A stretch of 64,000 nucleotides of DNA, taken from contig NC_057804.1 in NCBI RefSeq assembly GCF_018294505.1, positions 248,171,099-248,235,098 of the forward strand, given 5' to 3'. The notes beneath the pieces were generated by a model. That model did no database searches and had not been told where the DNA came from. It saw nothing but the letters and a program-made list of their open reading frames with translations. The stretch comes from Triticum aestivum (Eukaryota > Streptophyta > Magnoliopsida > Poales > Poaceae). Shown in pieces: positions 35,544-47,489 of this stretch (within the stretch, counting starts at the first letter, position 1; every line of letters begins with the position of its first letter). The position numbers were made by a program, and so were the translations under genes.

Positions 35544-37707
35544 GTGCTGCATTCTGCACCAACCAGTTGTACACCTGTTGCTGATACAGCTGCTCTGCAG
35601 TGAGGTAAGGTCGTAACTAGGGATAGAGGTTTCCATCAGGAGGTGGTGGTTCCTCCCCCGCCAGCAGCACCTCAGGTAATAAGCCATTCCGGTCATTTCT
35701 ACGCAAAATGGTAATCTGAACGGTCCAGCAATCCCGAGCACCTCCAAGTTGCCAAACAATGAAACTCTTGGGGATTAAACGGAGGTGGAGAAATCTAGCT
35801 TTGAGTAGAACAAACCTATGACCTTGTCTAGGATTATACCATGAAACCAAAGATCCGTAACCTCCCAGAGCCTTGTGGATGCAGTAATCAGTTTGGTAGT
35901 CATAAGGGAAACCAAAAACCATTAACCAGGCTTATGGACCAAATGAAGTGGTGCGGCGATTGAGCGCCTCATTGTGTGGGACAAACGAGATGAGAAGATC
36001 TTCATCCTCCAACTCAATAGGTGTGTTTACTACCGTATCTCTAAGGAAGGGATCAACAAAGCCAAAAATCCCAGTTTCGAATGGGTGATCACTGACCTCG
36101 GTGGTGAACATCTGAGCTTCATGTAGGAGCGCGACAATCTGGTTACGGATGGTGGCTCTGCAATGCAGTGGCACGTAGTGGTCTGACTCCGCAATGGCCA
36201 GATAGCCATGGTTGAGGGGGGTAATGGGGCCGACGACCATGCCGCTGTGCACAAGATGATCTACCGGACTAGGCTCGACGACGAACCCCTGTGGGAGGAA
36301 GGGGACGGGGTTCAGGGGGTAGTTTGCCATGGTCGAGATGCTAGCTGGATGGAGTGTTTGCAGTGGTGACGGGGCAGGGCAGAGAGAGGGATTTTGGGTT
36401 TTCAAGGTAGAAGACGGAGCGTGAGGGGGCAGGGTGGTTGAGCTTTGACTACCTACCTCCACTTCTTCTGAAAATTCAGCCGTCTGCAAGACCTCTCCAC
36501 GTGTCCATAGAAGCCACAGGCTGAGCATCGGATGGACGGTTTGGATTGATGAGCAGGCCAGTGTCCACAATTGGGTTGTCCCGAGTACCCGGCCGGATTG
36601 ATCCTAATTTTGTCAATAGAAGAAACTTTCCCAATATTTTGCGAAATAGATACACGCTTGGGGCATTCAATGGTTTTGTGATCAGGGACCGAACAATTAA
36701 TGCATATGATTCTAGCTTCACAATTAAGCCGGGTGTGCCCCCACTGAAGGCATTTTGAGCATAAGGCAGCCCAGTTACCGGCAAGATCATTGATTTCCTT
36801 CTGGGAATAGTGAGAATGGGCAAGATCAGCCTTATGTTGAGCCTTGAGTACTGGTGGCCAAAAATCGTGTGGAGGGGCGTATTTGAACGCTGACTTCAAA
36901 AAGCACCAAGGCAACGGGGCATAAGGCAAATTCAGTGGGCATTTAAATGAGACCAAAGGAAGGCATTCAATGACTTGATTTTCCTCTAACTTTGCATGCG
37001 CCAAATAATGATTCATTGAAGAAATGTGATTATTGTCCAGAGCAGAAACCATGCCTGGAATGTTGCTCGGCGAAAATGAACCAATTTGAATTTGAATTTG
37101 TTGCCTAGGATCAGAATGGGATGAAGAAGCTTCATGAGCATTCCTGTTTGAAAAGGTCCGATTATCCAACGGAACAAGCCCAAATTTGCTAAGTTCCCTC
37201 GAGGATGAATGATCAAACTGCTCCTTGGGAGTCAAAAACTTGAGGGGCGGTTTGAGGGCTATGGTTTGGCAATCCGCAATATCAACCAAGTCCTGATCAG
37301 CATGCCAGTGAGTATCCAAAGAATGAGCTTTGGCAAAACGACCATTGAACAAATGAAAGTGACACACAAAATCTGGCCAAATGTGGTCTTTGAGCCCATA
37401 GACAAAATGCCCCACTTTGTAATTGGCCACAAAAAATCAAAATGATCGTGGAGTGATTTTTAGCACTTTGAAACCCAAAGAGATCCCTCCAAGACAACAA
37501 TGCAAAGCAATACCCACTGAATCCACAAAAAGAGGGAACGAATCCAAAGAGAAAGAAACAACCAAGAAGAACTCCTTGGTGTCTCGAGAGGAGAAAAGTG
37601 CACTGTTGAGCCAAACTTCCTTCTCACCTGATCTGCAAGGGCCAAGCCCGGAGCAAAGTCCCAATGCAATAAGCTTTCCATGGAGGATTAAGCTAAAGGT
37701 CGCCATT
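35544..37707 (-). pseudogene. LINE ORF1-like CCHC zinc-knuckle protein, 3'-truncated
   Basis: A nucleic-acid-binding protein of a non-LTR element. The start is taken at MATFSLILHGKLIALGLC (37707), after a pyrimidine-rich leader. The frame continues through TGA (37437) into the 37430-36453 stretch. That stretch has three CX2CX4HX4C knuckles at its residues 224-237, 243-256 and 302-315 (CSKCLQWGHTRLNC, CINCSVPDHKTIEC, CSACGFYGHVERSC). A frame change near 36460-36570 leads to MANYPLNPVPFLPQGF and on to WLMVFGFPYDYQTDYCIHKA, with stops TAA 35932 and TAG 35617. The frame stays readable up to the Gypsy LTR at 35543, so the Gypsy element interrupted it. The rest of the LINE is not on the other side and appears deleted. 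It could instead be a gag-like gene of another retroelement. Confidence 0.65.
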
Positions 37708-37887
37708 GTAGGTGGAGTGTAGGTGGGAGGGGAGGAGAGGAGAGGAGCCATGAGGGACCATCCTAATTGTTCATACATGAGCGGGGTTAATATGACGGCA
37801 TGTTGGAGGCATGAAACAAGTATGCTAATGTGCATGAACATGGCATCAAAAGGGATAGCATGCTAGTTCATGTCATTAATCAAGAGC
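37708..37887 (-). other. probable LINE 5' leader
   Basis: No gene is seen. CT-rich CCTCTCCTCTCC sequence lies before the ORF1 start on the minus strand. Confidence 0.4.
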
Positions 37888-38123
37888 AACAGGTTCATGG
37901 CATTAATCAAGACAAGATGCAAACATGAAATAAGATGATTCTTAGGCTTAGCGAAATCTGGGAATGTAATACAGCAACATTATGATGCTGCCTTTGGAGG
38001 CACATAACAGGTTCATGGCATTAATCAAGACAAGATGCAAACATGAAATAAGATGATTCTTAGGCTTAGCGAAATCTGGGAATGTAATACAGCAACATTA
38101 TGATGCTGCCTTTGGAGGCACAT
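37888..38123. repeat. perfect tandem duplication, 2 x 118 bp
   Basis: 37888-38005 and 38006-38123 look identical by eye (AACAGGTTCATGGCATTAAT start). It lies in AT-rich non-coding sequence. Confidence 0.92.
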
Positions 38124-40576
38124 AACAGCAAGCATGAAAATTTTAATAAATATGCAAAGGTCTTGAGCATGTAGTAGGCATCACATACTTCAACTTACTC
38201 CATGGGCAAAAGTTCATATTATGCATATATTAATTACTATGATTTTTGCAAAATGGAACATGCTGTTAATAGATTGATAGATTTATCATGAAGGCAACTT
38301 GAGAGCAAGAAAGAGACAAGCTACAACAAGTTTATATGGCAACCAAGGGTGTGTATGGATAGAGCATAAAATTGTCATAAAAACATGATTAGTGAATATC
38401 TCCAGATTGTGCATGGATTTTATGGTAGCATCAGGTAAACATGGCATGACAATATAACAGTTATAGACTTGACAGAATTTACTAAATGTGGCAAAACAGA
38501 TTCAGATAGCAATGTTTGGAGCTAGCAAACTACATGATAAAGGAACATATCATGGCAAACAAGAGCATGGCATACTAGTACTAAATGCACTAAACAAAGC
38601 TCCCCCACTGAACATGTTCCAAAAACTCATAGATTTGATGCTAGTTTCAATGCAAAATGACAAGTTATGCTGACAGATACAGACCTAGAAAATATAAACA
38701 TGGCACGGCAAAACAGATTCATGTAGGTATGTTTGCAAGCTTGTGTCACTCACCACAAAGCATATCATGGCATGTAATAAAATCTAGCAGTAAGTAGACA
38801 TGATTATAAGCATGTTCATGTGCCATATCATCACATATCGTGTTTGCATTTAATTACACGAAAATGACAAAACAACAAAGTAATGTAAAAATGACATGTG
38901 TGCAAACTTTCTCAAATTAAGAAATGGATCCCACCAATGGATACCTTGCATTTTTCTAGCCCAAAAACATATATAATATGTTGGGATTGTTGTAGAAAAA
39001 TCACCCCAAATGCTTAGAATGAATTGCTGCCTAAAATGGAAAGAGACAGAAATGGAAATATCCATATTTGGAATATCTAGAAAAGGACTTGCCCGAAATG
39101 GAAAGATTCCATCGCCTGAAATGGAATATCTTTGGAGTAAAAAATAAAATGAAAAGAATCACAGGGGGTAGGCTGACATGTGGGACCTAGTGCCCTGAGT
39201 GTATGACAGGTGGGTCCCGCGGGGTCCCACATGGCGGTGACTCGCGGCGGCCTCCAAAACAGAGGAAGCAGGGGAGCTGATGGCAGTGACGCGGCGCGGC
39301 GGCGAGGCTCGCCAGAGTTGTCTCCGGTGGTCTAACGGAGCGGCGGAGGGGCGCAACACAACCGCGGGAAGATCTCGCACACGCGCATGACACGCACGAT
39401 GCCAGGTGTGGATAGAGGTGACGTCGACGATGAGGTACCGAGGTGGCAGCGACGAGCTCAAGCACGACGACTCACAGGGTATCCGCAATGAATAAGAGAG
39501 GGGATCGGAGTAACACAACAGCAGGAACATGATGGACATGCGCGGTTGGTCTACGGCGGTCGAAGCACTCGCCGGAGGCGTGGTCCGATGGCGGCGGGTA
39601 CAGGCTCACATGGCGGCCATGCTTAGAGCATGCAAAAGAGGAGAACTAGGGCATGGGACAGCAAGGATGCTCACCACAAACACGGAGGTGGCCTGGGACC
39701 GGCGAGAGGTGGTCGGAGAGGGCGATGGCGGCGATCGAACAGCTACGGCCACCGAGGGGGGAGAAGAAGAAGAAGCAGACTGCCTCCTGGCGTCCCGTGG
39801 GGAAGTAGTGGTTGTAGACGACGTAATGGACATCGAGGGACTTGTTGGACACGTATGTTGAGGCGGGGACGATAGAGGTCACGGCAGCGGCATGGCAGTG
39901 CTCTCAGACGTGTTCGGGACGGGGTCGGGGCCGCGAATCTGGTGGACGGGTCCCACCTTGCGGCGGCGGATGGGGAAGGGGGGAAACCCTAGGGTTGGTG
40001 TTGGCAGCAGGAAGTGCTAAAAGGGTGCCAGAGGCGTCGGGTTGGTGTGGCGACGCGCTCGTGTTTGCGGTCCCCATGGCATGGCGCGAGGTTGACGAAA
40101 AGGTGGAGCGTGGGTGTGCTGTAGCCAGAGGCTGCCAGGCAGGGCAGATGGAAGCGAGCCAACAGGGGTACGCGGGCGCGTGGGTGAGAAAAAGGAGAGA
40201 GGGAGAGGCGCGGGGCAGGTACCTGGGCTGCGGGCGCGCTGGGCCTGCTGCTGCCGGGTCGCGACGGCTGGCTGGGCTGCTCTACTACTGCTGTGGCCTT
40301 CTTCTTATTCTCTGATTTTCTTCAAGCAGAAAAATAAAGAGAAAAAACACATGGTAAAAGGAGAGGTGTTTGAGAAGCATGAAAATATCCTCATGACCCT
40401 AGATTTATGCCCGATTTAATAAAATTGGTTTGGACATTTTCAGAGGTAGAAAAATAAAACAAGTTTGAATATAATTCAAACTTGAGGCATTTTTGAACCA
40501 AACCAAAACAACTTCAAATGAGCAGAGAGGTTTAGGCCATGGTGTTAGACTATTTTGGAATAGTTGGACATTAATG
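38124..40576. mobile_element. unassigned retrotransposon-like sequence, non-coding
   Basis: No supported gene. It is AT-rich with CATGGCA repeats to 39130, then GC-rich (39170-40290). Open frames in the GC-rich part exist on both strands with no recognisable domain. The switch from AT-rich to GC-rich resembles a Gypsy LTR read on the minus strand, but no paired LTR is in the window. Confidence 0.3.
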
Positions 40577-42520
40577 GCACTGGTACGCGTCGGTGCTATA
40601 CAAACGGTTTTTAACCCCTTTCCGCGGTGGCATTCGGAACTGTCACTTAGTGAGTGTGGGCGATAGGTGGGTCCTTCCCACACGACCCAGAAACCGTCGG
40701 GGATATGCCCACCTAGCACACATGCTCGGCAAAATGAGGTCGTGTGTGACCGGCGAGCGAGCAAATACGGTTATACGTACAGTAGTGCTCAAAAAATACA
40801 ATTATATAGCCGAAATCATTTTTGGTCATAAGTACATCCCACACAGTCAGTCCCCGCTAAATGTTTTCATTCGTATATACATCCCACACAGTCGCTGCAT
40901 GGAAAATGTTTCCGTTCGTAGGTACATCACACACAATTTTCCTCGTTAAATCGTTTGTGTTAGTGTTCCCATCGCACACAATATTAATAATTTTATCGTT
41001 TGTGTTACTTAATGCATCACACACGGTGCATAGAAGAAACTGTGTGGCAAAGGCTATCCATCACACACAACTTTTATGCGGTAAACGTTTGCGCAAGGTG
41101 GCCTAATGCAAACAGTTTTGTAGAGAATGTCGTGTGTGATTGTTCATCGATCCAACACAGTTTATTCCTATAAACTTTGTGTGTTGCCTTAGGTCATCGC
41201 CCATGGTATTTTCTCAATAACCGTTTGCAATAGCAAAAGCCAATTAGCAGGCTAATTCGCCATTAGCAGGCTAATTCGCCATTAGCAGGGTAGTTTCCCT
41301 ATTATTAATAATCCATTTATTAATCTAATTGGCATTCATATTAAACACACAATATATTTCATTCCCATATTAAGGAAGTAGGATTTCATAATTGAAATAC
41401 ATCAGAGTACAACATGATATAGTTTCAGCACTCAGCTACCCCATTACACAACTGCACTAGCACCAAGTTTCACATGCAACATCTAGAACCTTTCAAAATT
41501 AGCACCATAGGCGGTATAGAGACAGATGCATCTCATCGGGAAAACTGCTGAAGCGGAAGGCAAATATTGAGCCTTCATTGATGTTGAAGGTCTTTGCAAC
41601 TTTAGGCCAGTGCCTATGGATGATTGACCGTCCATCATTCATCCTCTTCAGGAACACTTCAATATTGAAACATGGGTGTTGTATGAATACCTTCCTCGCC
41701 TCCTGTCATACGGGTGGTTTGAGAGGTAATCAAGAGAGAACTGTTTTGGAAAGGCCTGAAAACAAGGATGTGCATAAATATCTTCTCTATATTGGAAATG
41801 GGGCAAAGGAATAAAAAAGACAAGGAATAATAGTTAGTACCATCCTGTAGTGAACTGATGTCTTCTTCATTGTGCAGACAAAGATCTTGTTGTTTTTTGT
41901 CGCTAATTTCTTTATCCTTACAATCTTTCCAAGTTTCCTGAATTGACTGATATTCATGGACAACTCATTTCCCCATATGCAAAAAGGGTTGAATAGTGCA
42001 CTACTGCAGGAAGCTACTAACGCGACACTACGATCAGAGACCCTTTGACAAAACTGTGTGCGATGCAATAATCGCATATGGTGGTGTCAGAGAACCGTCA
42101 AAAATGTCGAAAACGTTTGCGATGACGTATGCATCAAACACGGTTCAGATGTTGGTTCCGTGTGTGATGCAGGGCATATGGTTCAGTTCAATTAACCGTT
42201 TGCGATGAGGAGGAACAAAGAAACGTGCATCCAGATGAAGGTGTGTGCGATAAACAACATACGGTTCACCAGAGTGAACTGTTTGTGATTAGGCAACACA
42301 AAAGAAATGGTCAGCCAAATCAAGGTGTGTGCGATATAAAGCATGCGGTTCACACGGATGAATTGTTCGTGTTGAGACAAGAGAACATAAACGGTTCAAT
42401 ATAACAAGATGTGTGTGCAAATAGGTCTGTAATCAGAAATGTGTGCGAAGACCGATAATAACACAGACAATTGCTGCTAATAGGACGTGTGTGTTGTGCG
42501 ATGGGATTGCATACAGAACA
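40577..42520. repeat. subterminal-like array (CACACACGGTT / AACCGTTTGCGATG)
   Basis: Seen: dozens of ACACAC, CGGTT and GTGTGYGAT units in both orientations with variable spacing. A threefold roughly 20-bp tandem, CCATTAGCAGGCTAATTCG, lies at about 41240-41290. No gene is seen. Confidence 0.7.
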
Positions 42521-42717
42521 ACAAGATATATATTACATGCATGATTAACCAAATTAAACATCCAGTTACATAGGTGGCGACTACAACCATGGTATTTGCA
42601 CACATCAAAGTAAACTATTACATGCATAATTTCATAGATGGCTACTACACACATGACGCTTCCACATATCAATAAAGTAAACTATATATTACATGCATGA
42701 TTAACTAGCATAAACGA

Positions 42718-43537
42718 TCATCTGATCATCATATACTTCTTGTGATGCTTGCTCTGCTTGTGGCTTGATCCGGGCTTGTTGATTTGGGTAACGAGGCACT
42801 TCCTCATGTCAATGATCCGCCTGTACATCTTGAAGCATGTGTACACGCTCTTGGCCGCGAACTTGGGGTGAGGTTCATCCAGTTTCCGCACCCAGGCCCT
42901 GTGCCAGGATACGGCACTTGTTCTCTAGGCATCCTGCTTCATCTTTTCATAGTAGAGGTCGATGATGGCCGAGGCGAGCAACCAGGGAGTCCTTCTCCGT
43001 GTTGCCCCAGAACCTGTAGTGGTCACGGATTTTGACAAGGTTCCCACAGGCCAAGCCCGTAACACTAAGTGCATTTACATCGTCGGTGGTTTCCACCGTG
43101 GCAAACTTGTAGTCGGTGCTGTTGACAAACCTGTTGAAACGGTCGCAAGGCTCTCTGGCCATGTAGTAGTGGTCGATGAGGACATGATGGCGCACACACA
43201 ACTGGGCAACGACAACCTTATGATCTATGCTGGGACTACCGTCAGTGTACTGGAGGTCGATGCCGACCACCTTGTACTTGTCTCCAGCAAGCAACTGCTC
43301 AATGGTGTTGATGTAGTCATCCACCACGGCTGGGACGATGGTGTACACCATCGATAGATCCATCTCCCTCACGTGGGTCTCCACTTTATGCTCGCCAAAC
43401 TCCATTGGAACGCTGCTAGACATCCCCTCTCTATGTGTCATTGTGGGTGTGCTTGTTTTGTTGTGGGGCGCAACCGAAAGGTTGGAGAGACTAAGTCTAT
43501 AATGGCCACGGGAATTAAAGGGGAGGCCGGACGGCAC
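42718..43537 (-). pseudogene. 3'-5' exonuclease-like (DnaQ/WRN-type) domain protein, broken
   Basis: The family removes nucleotides from 3' ends of nucleic acids using Asp/Glu-bound metals. The main frame is 43537-42947; a better start may be MTHREGMSSSVPMEF (43441). KVVGIDLQYTDG gives the first motif at residues 94-96 of the long frame, but it reads D-L-Q where the family has D-x-E, so one metal ligand is lost. HKVVVAQLCVRHHVLIDHY fits the next strands. A 2-bp loss near 42966 shifts the frame. In the new frame SAIIDLYYEKMKQDA continues to a TAG (42925), and a basic tail (KPGSSHKQSKHHKKYM) runs to TGA at 42718. It lies between a subterminal array and a second gene, so it is likely a host exonuclease domain captured by a transposon. 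Confidence 0.65.
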
Positions 43538-43599
43538 GTCCTGATGGCGGTTCTAATTCGCAGCGCGTAACTCCATCATGCCGCATGTAACTGCATCCT

Positions 43600-44236
43600 G
43601 TGGAAACGCGCGCGGCGCAACCGCATGCATATGGGCCCCCAACATGATCGTGCGCAGGCCCAACCACTGGCAGAGTGCGCACGGAGGGACGCAAGTAGAG
43701 CGCTTCGCGGTCGCCTCAACGGCGAGCAACCATATATATGCATATAGAAGTTGAACATGCAAGGAAAAGCTATTCACAACCCGAGCGCACCGACGGACGC
43801 GAGCAGACCGCGCCACGACGCCTAGTGGTTGAACTTTTTGTATAGATTAAGCACGACTTCTTAATCTATGAATGAAATAAATGCTTAATTACTGAATTTT
43901 AGTTGCAAAAATTAGATAGTGCTAGTGATTTTTAGCTGCATATTTTGACAAATCACCATTTGAACCGCTGGATGTCCTCTCTGTATGTGTCATCGTGGGT
44001 GTGCTTATTGTGTCGTGCGCCGACCCCAAACACTGGCAGCACAACTTATAAATTGACAGGATGGAGTACTAGTTATAGTGATGCATATAATTAAGCAAAG
44101 GGATCGCACATGTCTGTATTGACTAGAACGAGAACGCAATAGCACAATAAGAATTCAGGATGCAAGAAGAAAGATGCATCCATCAACATACGACCTCCTC
44201 CTCCTCAACTCAGTGTGTCGGGCCACCGACAGGCGG
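43600..44236. other. spacer with partial duplications
   Basis: No gene is supported. 43891-43955 (TTAGTTGCAAAAATTAGATA, GTGATTTTTAGCT) recurs at about 45112-45174. 43975-44025 resembles 43425-43480 of the exonuclease-like gene's 5' part (ATGTGTCATCGTGGGTGTGC). Confidence 0.55.
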
Positions 44237-44770
44237 CTAAGGATCGACGGCTTTTGTGGCGATGTCAAGGTGCTTCTCAGCAAAGTCATCCAAGGCTTCC
44301 AGCTCGTTGAAGAAGGCCAACGTCCTAGCATCCTCACTGGCCTTGTAGATTCCTATGTACACGATTTGCTCGTACACGTGGATGTGTAGGTCAATGAATT
44401 CTTGTAGGGCGAGGCGCCTCGTGGCGAGCGTGACCTCTAGGTGGACATTCTTCATGGCGTCGGCGGGCAGTCAAAGGGTCAACAATGCTTGAAAGAGGTT
44501 TCGACCATGGAGGCCGATTAGGGTGGCAGGCAGTGAGGAGTCTGGTCGTGCGGGCTGGAGGAGTACGGCAATGTCGTCCGCGAGCTTCTTGACGACAATG
44601 AACTTGTTGGTGGTGGCAACGATCATCTGGTCCAACTGAGGGTCATAGTTGGCGTCGACGGCGGGCATCCACCAACCGGTCGCCAACACCATCTGGAGAC
44701 GATCCTCGGTGCCATGCCACAGGCCGGCGTCGTGTATCATTTGGCACAGCCGCTGGCCACTCGCGCGCAT
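44237..44770 (-). pseudogene. unrecognised protein, one in-frame stop
   Basis: Family not recognised. The start is taken at MRASGQRLCQMIHDAGLWHG (44770), though the frame is open further upstream. It contains QLDQMIVATTNKFIVVKKLA and LIGLHGRNLFQALLTL, then TGA (44471). The same frame continues as MKNVHLEVTLATRRLALQEF to 44237. Mostly helical and acidic by composition; no membrane segment, signal peptide or known motif. If the stop is read past, the product is about 178 aa. It lies next to the exonuclease-like gene on the same strand, inside a probable transposon. Confidence 0.45.
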
Positions 44771-45336
44771 CACCGTAATGGGTTTGGAGTGAGCACTTTT
44801 GTGCTTAGTGTAGGTGCTTAGGAAAATTCTTAGGTGCATACGATGTGGTAGATGCATTGGAATGGAGGGGCACCTTTATATGAGTGCAAACTGTGTGGCA
44901 TTCACATCGTGCTGCCTCTTTTCCCGGTCCTCCTCCCATTACTTCCCTCATGCATTCATGATGGTAATTGAAGGCGGATGCATCATTGGTCGTTCAACAT
45001 TTCAGGAACCGCTACCCTCTCCCTCGTCTGCATTAATGCCGTACCGGGAACTGCACCTCCCGCTGCATGCCCGGCTAAACACACCTCCTCGCCTCCATCT
45101 ATGCTTAACTATTGAATTTAGTTGCAAAAATTAGATACTACTAGTGATTTTTAGCTTCATATTTTGACAAATCGCAGTGTTAGAAGGTTGACAAAGTGGC
45201 AATGTTACTAGATCAACAAATGACAATCTTTCTAGTTTGACAAATGGCAACATACCCAATATGACAGGTGCAAATCTTACCAAATTATTTGGAAAGTGGT
45301 TGCACACGGGTCATCCAAAACAACCATTTGTGTTGA
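44771..45336. other. gene-free spacer
   Basis: AT-rich with a copy of the 43891 block at about 45112-45174. Nothing else is recognised. Confidence 0.5.
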
Positions 45337-45560
45337 CACTACTAGGGAAAACCCTAGTAGTAGCGCGTGTTTAAAGCCTATCAGTAGAGCGGGGACCCGC
45401 GCTACTAGTAAGGCGCTACAGCTAAAGGTTAGCAGTAGCGTGGGTTGGACCCCGCTACTGCTATATTGACTTAGTAGTAGCGCTTTCTACTATGAGCGCT
45501 ACTGGTAATTAGTAGTAGCGCTTCTCCTAGCACGCGCTACTACTATTATTCCGTATTTCT
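45337..45560 (+). mobile_element. CACTA terminus D with subterminal repeats, rest displaced
   Basis: Starts CACTACTAGGGAAAA, the same 15 bp as the end of element A, then GTAGTAGCGC / GCGCTACTACTA units. It stops at about 45560-45578 where a Gypsy LTR begins. The remainder may lie beyond 64000. Confidence 0.88.
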
Positions 45561-45578
45561 TTTTATTTAATGTTGTAT

Positions 45579-47087
45579 TGCTACCTCTTGAGCACTGCGT
45601 TGGTTTTCCCTTGAAGAGGAAAGGGTGATGCAGCAAAGTAGCGTATGTATTTCCCTCAGTTTTTGAGAACCAAAGTATCAATCCAGTAGGAGGCTTCACG
45701 CAAGTCCCTCGTACCTACACAAACAAACAAGAACCTTGCAACCAACGCGATAAAGGGGTTATCAATCCCTTCATGGCCACTTGCGAAAGTGAGATCTGAT
45801 AGAGATAAAAAGATAAGATAAATATTTTTGGTATTTTTATGATATAGATTGAAAAGTAAAGATTGCAAAATAAAGTAGATTGGAAACTTATATGATGGAA
45901 AATAGACCCGGGGGCCATAGGTTTCACTAGTGGCTTCTCTCAAGATAGCATAAGTACTACGGTGGGTGAACAAATTACTGTCGAGCAATTGATAGAAAAG
46001 TGCATAGTCATGAGAATATCTAGGCATGATCATGTATATAGGCATCACGTCCGCGACAAGTAGATCGAAATGATTCTGCATGTACTACTATTACTCCACA
46101 CATCGACCGCTATCCATCATGCATCTAGAGTATTAAGTTCATAAGAACAGAGCAACGCATTAGGCAAGATGACATGATGTAGAGGGATAAACTCAAGCAA
46201 TATGATATAAACCCCATATTTTTATCCTTGATGGCAACAATACAATACGTGCCTTGCTGCCCCTGCTGTCACTGGGAAAGGACACCGCAAGATTGAACCC
46301 AAAGCTAAGCACTCTCCCATTGCAAGAAAGATCTATCTAGTAGGCCAAACCAAACTGATAATTCGAAGAGACTTGCAAAGATAACCAATCACACATAAAA
46401 GAATTTAGAGGAGATTAAAATATTTCTCATAGATAAACTTGATCATAAACCCACAATTCATCGGATCTCGACAAACACACTGCAAAAAGAGTTACATCGA
46501 ATAGATATCCAAGAAGAACGAGGAGAACTTTGTATTGAGATTCAAAGAGAGAGAAGAAGCCATCTAGCTAATAAATATGGAACCAAAGGTCTGTGGTAAA
46601 CTACTCACAACTCATCGGAGAGGCTATGGTGATGATGTAGAAGCCCTCCATGACCGATTCCCCCTTCGGCGGAGTGCCGGAAAAGGCCCCAAGATGGGAT
46701 CTCATGGGTATAGAAGGTTGCGGCAGTGGAAATAGGGTTTCATGGTGCTTCTCGATGTTTTCAGGGTACGGAGGTATATATAGGCGAAGGAGGTCGGTCA
46801 GGGGAGCCACGAGGGGCCCACGAGGGCGGGGGGCGCGCCCACTCCCTAGGGGCGCGCCCTGGACCCTCGTGGCCGCCTCGACTGCTTCTTGATGTGCACT
46901 CCAAGTCTCCTGGATTGCGTTTGTTCCAAAAAGATCGCTCCCAAAAGTTTCATTCCGTTTGGACTCCGTTTGATATTCCTTTTCTTCGAAACACTGAAAT
47001 AGGCAAAAAAAACAACAATTTGGGTTGGGCCTCCAATTAGTAGGTTAGTCCCAAAAATGATATAAAAGTGTAAAGTAAAGCCCATAA
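45579..47087 (-). repeat. Gypsy LTR (minus strand), interrupted at its 5' side
   Basis: No gene is seen. The minus strand carries the typical Gypsy LTR order: AATTGGAGGCCCAACCCAAA start region, a TATA-like CTATATATACC (46774-46784) and a long AT-rich part ending near TACCTCTTGAG. The left end at about 45579 abuts CACTA D, with no primer-binding site there, so this is a 3' or solo LTR. Its first bases are missing because CACTA C begins at 47088. Confidence 0.7.
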
Positions 47088-47489
47088 CACTACAAAAAAA
47101 ATACACTTCCGTGATGATACGTGTTTGTCATAGTAGGTCGCATTTTTTGTCATGCATGTACATCCATGACGATTTTATGACAGAATCAAGATAGTCATAC
47201 CTGTGTTGTCGTAGAAGTGTTCCATGACATTACCAAAATTATCATCACGGAAGTGTCCACTTCCATGACGATAAATCGCGCGTCATAGAAGTTCTTTCGT
47301 CAAGGGTGACCGACACGTGGCATCCACCGTAACGGAACGCCGTTAAGCTATTGGGTCGGGTTTTGGATCTGATAACCCATTAACAGCCCCGACCAATGGG
47401 AAATTTCCATGTGTAAAATTCTTATTGGCTGGACGAAACACGTGTCAGCTCGTCAATGGGTCAGATATGCGCCTATGATATGTCGACAA

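Larger units (their letters stand above)
40577..45336 (-). mobile_element. CACTA-like element with captured genes (tentative)
   Basis: Seen: 40577 starts CACTGGTACGCGTCGGTGC. It is followed by about 1.9 kb of repeated ACACACGGTT / AACCGTTTGCGATG motifs, then two genes on the minus strand. CACTG in place of CACTA and a missing opposite end make the class uncertain. It is cut at 45337 by, or abuts, another CACTA terminus. Confidence 0.45.

Noticed and set aside
39159..40315. Several overlapping frames in GC-rich sequence
   Set aside because: Open on both strands with low-complexity Arg/Ser/Gly content. This is expected from composition in an LTR-like region.
8672..45337. The two CACTACTAGGGAAAA ends as one element
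   Set aside because: They point away from each other (one element extends left of 8672, the other right of 45337), so they belong to different copies.
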